Positions 1 through 6,388 of a stretch of 6,437 bases of DNA are shown in pieces. Position 1 is the first letter of the stretch. Each line of letters opens with the position of its first letter. This DNA is from CAZHRJ01 sp964534765 (GTDB lineage Bacteria; Lindowbacteria; 2-12-FULL-62-27). The translations under genes were made by a program, and so were the position numbers. The notes beneath the pieces are model-generated. The model did not search any database. It saw only the letters and a program-made list of their open reading frames with translations, and was not told where the DNA came from. The stretch lies in contig CAZHRJ010000161.1 in NCBI GenBank assembly GCA_964534765.1, positions 1 through 6,437 on the forward strand, read 5' to 3'.

Positions 1-1
1 A

Positions 2-259
2 TTCGTCAGCCATCTCCTTTTTGTTACCCTCTTTTCGCCGTTTTTTCAGGTTCAATTATTTCAGCGGGGCGTTGGCCGGGAGGTCGAGGGCACGGGCGCG
101 GGGCTGGCGATCGTCCAGCAGGTGGCCAAATCGCACGGCGGCCGAAGCTGGGTCCAGGCCCGGCCGGGCGGAGGGTCGGAATTCTTTCTCACGTTTGCGG
201 CGGCCCCGCCGGAGGCAAGCCCGGCTGCGCCGGCCGAAAGGGTCGAGGGAGCCGGATAA
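2..259 (+). CDS. Sensor histidine kinase, C-terminal fragment (HATPase_c end)
   Basis: This is the 3' end of a two-component sensor kinase; the gene runs off the left edge of the window, leaving 85 codons and a TAA stop. It would bind ATP and phosphorylate the receiver encoded just downstream. The sequence LFQRGVGREVEGTGAGLAIV (fragment residues about 19-38) is an F-box followed by the G2 box. It continues into AKSHGGRSWVQARPGGGSEF, the usual last strands of the HATPase_c fold, then a short Ala/Pro-rich tail. The stop overlaps the next ATG by one base, so the two genes are coupled. Oddity: the first 18 or so residues (FVSHLLFVTLFSPFFQVQ) do not look like the N box (DNGxGF) expected there, and their DNA is AT-rich, so the 5' part may be frameshifted, rearranged or a remnant. 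The identification from residue 19 on is secure; sensor domains and phosphorylated histidine lie outside the window. Confidence 0.78.
   Translation, partial: FVSHLLFVTLFSPFFQVQLFQRGVGREVEGTGAGLAIVQQVAKSHGGRSWVQARPGGGSEFFLTFAAAPPEASPAAPAERVEGAG
245..251 (+). promoter_or_regulatory. Ribosome binding site of the receiver-pilin gene
   Basis: GAGGGAG ends seven bases before the ATG at 259 and lies inside the last codons of the histidine kinase. Together with the TAATG stop/start overlap it supports the start at 259 and translational coupling of kinase and receiver. Confidence 0.7.
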
Positions 260-1185
260 TGGACCGCCCGGCGCTGGAGATTCTTCTGGTCGAGGACAAT
301 CCCATGGACATTGATATTCTGCGGGAGGCGCTGGTGGAAGTGCAGCCGGACACCGGCGCCTGCCATCTGGCCGCGGTCCAGAACAGCGCATCGGCGATTG
401 CGTATCTTCAGGGGAGGGCGGCCGTGGGCGGGGAAACCCTGCCGGACATCGTGCTGCTCGACATCAATATGCCGGTCGAAAACGGAATTGAGACGCTGAA
501 AAAAATAAAATCGGATCCGGCGCTCAAACACGTGCCGGTGCTGATGCTCACGACCAGCAACCGCCGGGAGGACATCGTCGACTCCTACGCCGCGGGCGCC
601 GCGTCGTACTTTTTAAAACCGCTCAAATACAGCGATCTGCTCGACCTTCTGAAATCCATCCTGATCTACTGGACAAGCGTCACCCGGATCGAGCGCACGC
701 CGCCGTCGGGCCGGGCGGGAGGCGCGCAAGGGTTTACGTTGATCGAGTTGTTGGTTGTGACGGTGATTCTGGCGGTGGTGAGCGTCTACGCGACGGTGCG
801 AATCGGCAAGACGATAGACAAGTCCAGGAAAGCGGCGATGCTGACCTACATGGTATCGGAATTTCGCGCGGGCATGCGGGACTACTATCTCGAGCATAAC
901 GCCTATCCGCCGGGCATCGGCCCGACCGATCCGACCGTGGTTTTGAAGGCCGAGGGATTCATCACCAGCACCATCACCGAAAAATCGCTGGATCTCGGCG
1001 TCACGGTGAACGCCGTCTATTATTCCGGTTTCCCGGGCGGCCTCCTGGGCGGCCTGGGGATTGCGTCGACCAGTTACTGGTATGCCTGGTGCCTGCTTCC
1101 GCCGGTTTCCGTCGGGCTGGACCTGCCCTGCGTGAAGGTCACCGAATCGGCATTGGAAGAATCATCGAGCCTGCTGATTCCCTGA
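259..1185 (+). CDS. Response regulator receiver domain fused to a type IV prepilin-like domain
   Basis: The 308-residue product has two unrelated halves. Residues 5-148 are a CheY/Rcp1-type receiver domain: acidic pair E12/D13, phospho-acceptor D68 in LLDINMP, T98/T99, K120 in FLKP. It would take phosphate from the kinase encoded upstream. Usually such a protein stops near residue 150 and has no output domain. Here the frame continues through SGRAGGAQ into GFTLIELLVV, a prepilin peptidase site (G158/F159, with Glu at mature position 5, E163). A hydrophobic helix (159-178) and a pilin-like tail follow, with YYLEHNAYPP, as in GspG/PilA-type proteins, a Gly-rich segment at 256-270 and two cysteines (C278, C291) that could pair. 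No ATG or GTG lies in frame between the halves. The start is set by the TAATG overlap and a good ribosome binding site. Each half is clear; whether one polypeptide is made is uncertain. It could be a real fusion, a recent deletion or sequence error, or a pilin starting at a non-canonical codon. Confidence 0.85.
   Translation: MDRPALEILLVEDNPMDIDILREALVEVQPDTGACHLAAVQNSASAIAYLQGRAAVGGETLPDIVLLDINMPVENGIETLKKIKSDPALKHVPVLMLTTSNRREDIVDSYAAGAASYFLKPLKYSDLLDLLKSILIYWTSVTRIERTPPSGRAGGAQGFTLIELLVVTVILAVVSVYATVRIGKTIDKSRKAAMLTYMVSEFRAGMRDYYLEHNAYPPGIGPTDPTVVLKAEGFITSTITEKSLDLGVTVNAVYYSGFPGGLLGGLGIASTSYWYAWCLLPPVSVGLDLPCVKVTESALEESSSLLIP
730..759 (+). other. Prepilin peptidase (class III) cleavage motif inside the fusion
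   Basis: The codons read GFTLIELLVV, the N-terminal methylation/cleavage motif of type IV pilins and pseudopilins. Known members of the family are cut between Gly and Phe on the cytoplasmic side of the membrane, and the Phe is then N-methylated; the Glu five residues in is needed for assembly. The leader before it would be 158 residues if translation starts at 259, far longer than the usual 5-30. Confidence 0.85.
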
Positions 1186-4100
1186 GACGTCCAGCAAGTC
1201 GACGAATTTTTTCAGGAAGATGTCGCCGGTGAGGCCGCGGAGGTTGTATTCAATCTGTCGGGGCGTCAGTTGGACCGGGCGGAGTTTGGCGGTCTGGACG
1301 ATCACGGCGTCGGACGCGTCCGTGTAGACCGACAGGCTCTTGTTCCACTCGATGACTTCCGTGATCTCATAGTCCCTCGCGATCAGTTTCAGCCGCCGGA
1401 CTCGAAGAAGATTGTCCAGCGGCGGGGGCTGCGGCCTGCCGAACCGGTCAGCCAGCGCGTCTTCCAGGGCGCGCAGGTCTTTGATCGTCCGGCATCGGGC
1501 GATCCGGCGGTAGAGGGCAATCCGCTCGGACGCCGGCGGTAGAATATCCTCCGGGATGAACTGCGGAATCTTAATATCGACCCGGACATTCCACGGCGGC
1601 TCCTGCCGGACGCCCTGTAATTCGACGATGGCGGATTTGAGCATGTCGCAGTACATTTCAAATCCGATTTCCCAGACGATCCCGTGCTGTTCCCGGCCCA
1701 GCAGATTCCCCGCGCCGCGCAGCGTCAGATCCTCCAGCGCGACCCGGTATCCCCCGCCTGCGCCGGTGATGGCCGCGATCGCCTCCAGCCGACGCCGCGC
1801 CGTCGATGTCAGGGGTTTGCCGCCCTCGGGCGTGAGCAGGAAGCAGTACGCGGGCCGGTCGCTCCGGCCGACGCGGCCGCGAAGCTGGTAGAGAGTGGCA
1901 AGGCCGAAGTGTTCGGCGTCGAAGATGAAGATGGTGTTGGCGTTTGGAAGATCCAGCCCGGATTCGATGATGGTGGTGGTGACGAGGACGTCAAGGCGCC
2001 GATGATGGAAGTCGGTCATGACACGGGAGAGGTCGTCCTCGTTCATCTGCCCGTGCGCGATTCCGATTCGCGCCTCCGGGACCGCGCGGCGGATGCGTTC
2101 GGACGCTTTGGCGATGGATTCGACCCGGTTGTAGAGGAAGAAGACCTGTCCGCCGCGAATCATTTCCTTGACGGTCGCCTCCCGGATGAGCCGGGGGTCG
2201 TAGGCGTAGATTTCGGTGTGAATGGGAATCCTCTGCCGGGGCGGCGTTTCGATGACCGAAATATCCCGCGCTGAAATCAGCGACATGTACAGCGTCCGCG
2301 GAATGGGGGTGGCGCTCATCGACAGCACGTCGACGAACTGGCGGTAGAATTTGAGTCGTTCCTTCTGCCGGACGCCGAACCGGTGTTCCTCGTCGATGAT
2401 GAGCAGTCCCAGATCCCGGAAGACGACGTCGTCCTGGAGGATCCGGTGGGTGCCGATGCAGATGTCGAGTTCTCCGGCTTTGAGCTGATCGAGGATTGTC
2501 TGCTGTTCGGCGCGGGACCTGAACCGGGACAGTTCGGCGATGCGAACGGAAAAATCGGCGAACCGCTCCTCGAACACCTGCCGGTGCTGTTCCGCCAGGA
2601 GCGTGGTGGGGACGACGACGGCGACCTGTTTGCCGTCCATCGTCGCCTTGAATGCCGCCCGCAGAGCCACCTCGGTCTTTCCGAATCCCGCATCCCCGCA
2701 GATCAGCCGGTCCATCGGTTTGGCCCGTTCCATGTCCTGCTTCACATCGCCGATCGCCCGGGCCTGATCCGGAGTTTCCTCGAACGGGAACCGGATTTCG
2801 AATTCGTGCTGATAGACGGTGTCTTTTGAAAACGCAAACCCGCTCTGGTGTTCACGCGAGGCGTAGAGGCCGAGCAGGTCGCGCGCGAAGACTTCGATTT
2901 TTTCCCTGGCGCTGCGCTTGATCCTCTGCCATGCCGCCTCGCCCAGCCTGTGCGGTTTGGGTTTGCGGCCGCTGCCGATATATTTTTGGACCATGTGAAA
3001 CTTGTCGAGCGGCACGTAGAGGATGTCCCTGTCCCTGTACTCGATTGAGAGGTACTCGCCCTCCTCCTCGCGGGTCTTGATGCGTTTCAATCCTCTGAAT
3101 ATTCCGATGCCATACTGCTCGTGGACGACATAGTCGCCCTCCTTGAGGTCCAGCACGTCGCTGATGGACCGGCTGGCGTACCCGCGCGTCGGCGCCTCGG
3201 CGGCGTCGTCGAGGCCGCGGCGTCTCGGAAAGAGATCGCCGGCGGACAGAAGCAGGATGCGTCGGGCCGCGTCTCTTAATCCGCCCGGCAGATCCCCTTC
3301 GATCATCGCCACACCGGCCGGAAGACCCAGCGGAAACCGGCCGCGCGGGCATTCGGAAAAGGGGAGCTGTTTGTCTTTGAGAAACTCTCCGATCCGCCGC
3401 GATAGGTCGGCCGGAAGACCCAGCGCGACTTTCCATCCCTCCTCGACATGCTTGCGCATCCACTCGACCTGGGCCTCCACCCCGGGCGGCAGGGCCGGTT
3501 CCTCCATTCGTTCGCCGTCGCCTTCGACCGGAAAGAGTGACAGGTCAACCCAGGCGGGTGCGGAAGAAGCGGCAGCCGGACCATGGACATCCCTGTCATC
3601 GGTGAGGTGATACAGGGGGCAGTCGGCGATCCAGGAACGGAATCGATCCGGGGCGGTCTGGTCAAAGATGGACAGGGGCGGCAGGCGAAGATCGGGCCGG
3701 TCCGACTCCGCGCCGGGAACCGATTCCTGGGTGGCGGGATCGAAGGCGCGGATGCGGGCGATTCGGACATCATCGAAATCGATGCGCGCCGGCAGGACAT
3801 CCTGCGGTGGAAACACGTCGACGAGTGACCCGCGGACCGCGAAGGATCCCGGGTCGCGCACGATGGGCGTCCGGTCATATCCCGCCGTCACCAGGGCCTC
3901 GATTAAATCGGTCAGATCCACCTCGTCCCCGACCGCAAGCGCCACCGTCCGAATCCGAAACTGTCCCGGCGAAATGGCCGGTGAATCCAGACTGTCATCC
4001 GGAAAGAGGCAGACGGCGGGTCGGCGATCCAGCAGGCACAGAAGCGCCTGGAACAATTCGCGCCGCTCGTCCGGCGGGATCGATCGGTCGATCGAGCCGG

Positions 4101-4320
4101 AGAGGGCCGGCGGGCGCCGGCAGGAAAAAACATCGATCGACGGATCGAAAAATCTCAAAAACCGGCCGAATCGCCGCAGAGTATCGACGCCGGCGCCAAG
4201 AATGACCTTCGGCGGGCCGGCTCGTGTTTGAGATTGACCGACAAAGGTGAGCGCCAGAAGCGCTTCGGGAAATGCCTTGATCGGAGTCGCGGGCGAGGCC
4301 CGCATGCGGGGGTCCGTCAT
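1162..4320 (-). CDS. mfd: Transcription-repair coupling factor Mfd
   Basis: Mfd is a cytoplasmic DNA translocase that removes RNA polymerase stalled at DNA damage and recruits UvrA for nucleotide excision repair. The 1052-residue product has the family's domain order. Residues 1-230 are a UvrB-like N-terminal module (GSFAVRGSLVDVFPP at 158-172). An RNA-polymerase-interacting domain lies at about 390-455 (KEGDYVVHEQYGIGIF). The RecG-like motor covers about 500-900: Walker A GDAGFGKT 542-549, DEEH 643-646, SATPIPRT 669-676, QLRGRVGRS 812-820. The TRG-type segment LRGAGNLLG is at 867-875, and the C-terminal D7 domain at about 905-1052. It is roughly 100 residues shorter than the 1148-residue E. 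coli protein, mostly in the N-terminal half. At position 183 it has Asp where E. coli has a conserved Phe next to the UvrA-binding surface. The ATG at 4320 is preferred because a GAGG lies five bases upstream; it follows the previous stop by seven bases, so the two genes are probably one operon. Its 3' end overlaps the opposite gene by 24 bases. Confidence 0.97.
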   Translation of the reverse strand: MTDPRMRASPATPIKAFPEALLALTFVGQSQTRAGPPKVILGAGVDTLRRFGRFLRFFDPSIDVFSCRRPPALSGSIDRSIPPDERRELFQALLCLLDRRPAVCLFPDDSLDSPAISPGQFRIRTVALAVGDEVDLTDLIEALVTAGYDRTPIVRDPGSFAVRGSLVDVFPPQDVLPARIDFDDVRIARIRAFDPATQESVPGAESDRPDLRLPPLSIFDQTAPDRFRSWIADCPLYHLTDDRDVHGPAAASSAPAWVDLSLFPVEGDGERMEEPALPPGVEAQVEWMRKHVEEGWKVALGLPADLSRRIGEFLKDKQLPFSECPRGRFPLGLPAGVAMIEGDLPGGLRDAARRILLLSAGDLFPRRRGLDDAAEAPTRGYASRSISDVLDLKEGDYVVHEQYGIGIFRGLKRIKTREEEGEYLSIEYRDRDILYVPLDKFHMVQKYIGSGRKPKPHRLGEAAWQRIKRSAREKIEVFARDLLGLYASREHQSGFAFSKDTVYQHEFEIRFPFEETPDQARAIGDVKQDMERAKPMDRLICGDAGFGKTEVALRAAFKATMDGKQVAVVVPTTLLAEQHRQVFEERFADFSVRIAELSRFRSRAEQQTILDQLKAGELDICIGTHRILQDDVVFRDLGLLIIDEEHRFGVRQKERLKFYRQFVDVLSMSATPIPRTLYMSLISARDISVIETPPRQRIPIHTEIYAYDPRLIREATVKEMIRGGQVFFLYNRVESIAKASERIRRAVPEARIGIAHGQMNEDDLSRVMTDFHHRRLDVLVTTTIIESGLDLPNANTIFIFDAEHFGLATLYQLRGRVGRSDRPAYCFLLTPEGGKPLTSTARRRLEAIAAITGAGGGYRVALEDLTLRGAGNLLGREQHGIVWEIGFEMYCDMLKSAIVELQGVRQEPPWNVRVDIKIPQFIPEDILPPASERIALYRRIARCRTIKDLRALEDALADRFGRPQPPPLDNLLRVRRLKLIARDYEITEVIEWNKSLSVYTDASDAVIVQTAKLRPVQLTPRQIEYNLRGLTGDIFLKKFVDLLDVSGNQQAR

Positions 4321-4325
4321 GGCCG

Positions 4326-4329
4326 CCTC
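4326..4329 (-). promoter_or_regulatory. Ribosome binding site of mfd, overlapping the upstream stop
   Basis: On the minus strand the sequence reads TGAGGCGGCC and then the mfd ATG. The GAGG shares its first two bases with the TGA stop of the caspase-FGE gene and stands five bases before the start. Ribosomes ending the first gene would therefore stop on the mfd ribosome binding site, a layout typical of coupled translation. Confidence 0.6.
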
Positions 4330-6370
4330 AGGGAACGCGGACGACTCGAAATCCGACGAAATGGCCCCGATATCCCGGCCTCACGGCGCCCCGGTGAGAG
4401 GTTTTTAATAAACTCGGATCATTCCCCCACGAGCCGCCACGCGAAACCTTTCTCTCGCCTTCGGCCGGCCCGGTTGGATTTTTTATTTTTCCGGTCGGCA
4501 GCGCCGCGTGCCAATCCTGGCACCATTCCCATGCGTTGCCGGACAGGTCGTGGATGCCGAACGGATTCGGCGGGAACGATCCGACGGGCGCGGCGCGTTT
4601 GTCATCCCAGATGCTTCCGCAGGATTTGCAGGCGGCCTGGTTTTTGCCCAGTTCCCCGTTTGACGTGGCGTATTCGAACTGCCGGCCGCCCCTGGCCGCG
4701 TATTCCCATTCCGCGTCGGTCGGCAGGCGGTATGTTTTTCCGGAGGCGCCCGAGAGCCACTGAACAAACGTCACCGCCTGCTGCCAGCTGACGCTGACCA
4801 TGGGGCAATTGTCGTCCGGAGAGAAATCGGTGACGGGGTAGGCGCCGAAACTGTTGTTGGCCCAGTCAAAGGCAAGGCCGCTTTCCGCCAAGAATTTTTT
4901 CCACTGCCCGACCGTGATTTCGTATTTCCCCATCCAGAACCCATCGACATACGCCTTGAGGTCGGGGCCCATGTCGAACCACCCGCCGGGAACGAATATC
5001 AGGTCGAGGTCAATTCCTCCGGATGACTCGCGATCCGTTTTGAGGTCCTTGGGCGTCACAGCCGGCGCCGGGGGTTTCTGCTCGGCCGGCGCATCCGGTT
5101 TGGCCGGCGCGGCCTCCGGTGGTTTTATACCAAGAGGGTCGGATGCCGGCAATAACCGCGCGGCGAGACCGCCGGGAGCGCTCTTTGCGTCACTGCCGCA
5201 GGTTGCGGCCATCACAATTCCGCCCTGCCGGGCCGCGCGGTCGATCAAATCCGGTTCCGCTGATTCGGATGACAGGAGGGGATCGGACACGCACGCGTCC
5301 ACGATGACGAGGGTGCTCTTCGCGCCGATCCACTCGGCCAGTTCCTTCACGCGGGCGATCGATATCGCGCTGGACAGAGCATTGCCCGCGGGGACGTCGG
5401 CGGGCAGAAGGAATCCTTTTTTCTTTTTCCCGGATAGGGTCTGCGTATGGGCCAATCCGGAAAAATAGATCACCAGCCGGTCGTCCGCTCCGACCGATCC
5501 CGGAAGCCGGTCACCGAGACTCGATTCAATGGCCGATTTGGTGGCATTTCGGTTGGAGAGAAATTCGGCTGTATGAAATCCATTTTTTTCAAGCGCGGTC
5601 TTGACCGTCTCGGCGTTTTTGACCGCCCCGGCCGACGCGGGCCGATGCTCGTAATTCTCAATGCCGATGTAGACCGCCCAGCTTTTCTTATAGGTTCGAT
5701 CCTCCGACGTCTCGGGCGGCCGGGCCGGCGTCGTGGGAGGAGCCTCAGTTGGCGGCGAAGGCCGGGCGGCCGGCGTTGTGACCTGGATCATCGTCGGACC
5801 GGCCGGAGTCGGAGACGCCGGCACTTGGGACACCGGAGGCGCTGACCCGGTTGGCGGGGCCGGCGGGCCGGTGGGTGCCGGTGGAGCGGGCGGTGGTGTC
5901 GGCGCGGCGCGTGCCGGTTTAGCCGGGGCTTTCCCGGATTTGAGGCCGGTGGATTTGACCCAGACCGTGAAATCCAGTTTGACGTAATCCGCGGTGCGGT
6001 CAGCCATGGGCGGCGTTGATCCCCTGAGAACCTTCCCGATTGCCGGGCCGTCCGGCGATCCCTCTTTCATGGCGATGCCGGCGGCGACATGGGTTTTTTC
6101 GCCGTTGGACGCCGGAATGAGTTTAAATGCCGACACATGAACCCAGGCCGCGAGGGAAATCTGAGACCAGTCAGCCTGAGTCCGGATCTTCTTGACCGTC
6201 ACACCCTGATCCAAATTCGCCGACACGCGCCCGCCGGGGTCATCATGAAGCGCCAGCGGCTCGGTCGTATGGACCGTCTCGTCTTTGGCTAAGACCTGCG
6301 CCGGCGCCGTCAAGTGACCTCCCGCCAAGATCCCGGCAAGCAGAAACATCCATCCCGTGTTTCGAATCAT
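4328..6370 (-). CDS. Exported caspase-like (peptidase C14) protein with SH3-like repeats and C-terminal FGE-sulfatase-fold domain
   Basis: The product is 680 residues. A signal peptide (1-29; MIRN, hydrophobic core WMFLLAGILAGG, cleavage after QVLA) predicts export. Two SH3-like repeats follow (about 33-84 and 93-144), then a Pro/Ala-rich linker (145-224). The caspase/metacaspase-like domain (about 227-406) starts KKSWAVYIGIENY and contains VIYFSGLAH and VIVDACVSD. C360 of DAC matches the catalytic cysteine, but the usual SGHG histidine is L306, with H308 two residues later, so protease activity is doubtful. After a second linker comes an FGE-sulfatase/SUMF1-fold domain (about 453-680): GGWFDMG, YEITVGQW, PMVSVSW, RLPTDAEWEYAARGG, GNAWEWC, SRGGSW, GFRVVR. 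It lacks the two cysteines of true formylglycine-generating enzymes, so it is likelier a binding or structural domain. The start at 6370 was chosen for AAAAGGG six bases upstream and a compact signal peptide; the in-frame ATG at 6388 would add six residues. It is the first gene of a unit with mfd. Its substrate and role are unknown. Confidence 0.9.
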   Translation of the reverse strand: MIRNTGWMFLLAGILAGGHLTAPAQVLAKDETVHTTEPLALHDDPGGRVSANLDQGVTVKKIRTQADWSQISLAAWVHVSAFKLIPASNGEKTHVAAGIAMKEGSPDGPAIGKVLRGSTPPMADRTADYVKLDFTVWVKSTGLKSGKAPAKPARAAPTPPPAPPAPTGPPAPPTGSAPPVSQVPASPTPAGPTMIQVTTPAARPSPPTEAPPTTPARPPETSEDRTYKKSWAVYIGIENYEHRPASAGAVKNAETVKTALEKNGFHTAEFLSNRNATKSAIESSLGDRLPGSVGADDRLVIYFSGLAHTQTLSGKKKKGFLLPADVPAGNALSSAISIARVKELAEWIGAKSTLVIVDACVSDPLLSSESAEPDLIDRAARQGGIVMAATCGSDAKSAPGGLAARLLPASDPLGIKPPEAAPAKPDAPAEQKPPAPAVTPKDLKTDRESSGGIDLDLIFVPGGWFDMGPDLKAYVDGFWMGKYEITVGQWKKFLAESGLAFDWANNSFGAYPVTDFSPDDNCPMVSVSWQQAVTFVQWLSGASGKTYRLPTDAEWEYAARGGRQFEYATSNGELGKNQAACKSCGSIWDDKRAAPVGSFPPNPFGIHDLSGNAWEWCQDWHAALPTGKIKNPTGPAEGERKVSRGGSWGNDPSLLKTSHRGAVRPGYRGHFVGFRVVRVP
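5699..5938 (-). repeat. Proline/alanine-rich low-complexity linker
   Basis: This 240-base stretch encodes 80 residues, 28 of them proline, with imperfect runs such as PTPPPAPPAPTGPPAPP. On the plus strand it appears as GC-rich imperfect repeats of the type GGCGGTGCCGG. It separates the SH3-like repeats from the caspase-like domain and probably acts as an extended spacer. A shorter Pro/Ala/Lys-rich linker at about 5015-5152 separates the caspase-like and FGE-fold domains. Confidence 0.75.
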
Positions 6371-6376
6371 GCGCGA

Positions 6377-6383
6377 CCCTTTT
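6377..6383 (-). promoter_or_regulatory. Ribosome binding site deciding the caspase-FGE start
   Basis: Read on the minus strand, AAAAGGG ends six bases before the ATG at 6370. The ATG at 6388 has only a weak AAGAG some ten bases upstream. This favours the downstream start. Confidence 0.55.
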
Positions 6384-6388
6384 ATCAT

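Noticed and set aside
1170..1198. Weak inverted repeat TGCTG...CAGCA at the gene junction as a terminator
   Set aside because: The stem is only five base pairs with a 15-base loop and no T-run follows on either strand.
1684..2274. Long plus-strand open frame (196 codons) opposite mfd
   Set aside because: It is a shadow of GC-rich mfd codons: no recognisable domain, and it is fully antisense to a gene with all family motifs. The same holds for the frame at 2383-2829.
2852..3463. Minus-strand frame of 203 codons within mfd
   Set aside because: It is an alternative frame of mfd, Arg-rich and without motifs; the mfd frame is continuous here, so it is not a frameshifted piece.
4079..4147. Cluster of CGATCG/ATCGAT palindromes within mfd, and one GCGATCGC at about 1775
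   Set aside because: They are explained by Asp/Arg/Ile/Ser codons in GC-rich coding sequence and show no regular spacing or intergenic position.
4331..4440. C-terminal RGGSW...GFRVV segment as a diversity-generating retroelement variable region
   Set aside because: FGE-fold proteins can be targets of such elements and the position fits, but the window has no reverse transcriptase, no template repeat and no Asn-rich pattern. A search for a near-identical repeat elsewhere in the genome would settle it.
4331..5014. True formylglycine-generating enzyme (sulfatase maturation)
   Set aside because: The two copper-binding cysteines expected after RGGS are absent (RGGSWGNDPS...), so only the fold is supported.
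4854..5468. Plus-strand open frame of 204 codons opposite the caspase-FGE gene
   Set aside because: The product has no family resemblance, and the opposite strand encodes clear caspase-like and FGE-fold motifs.
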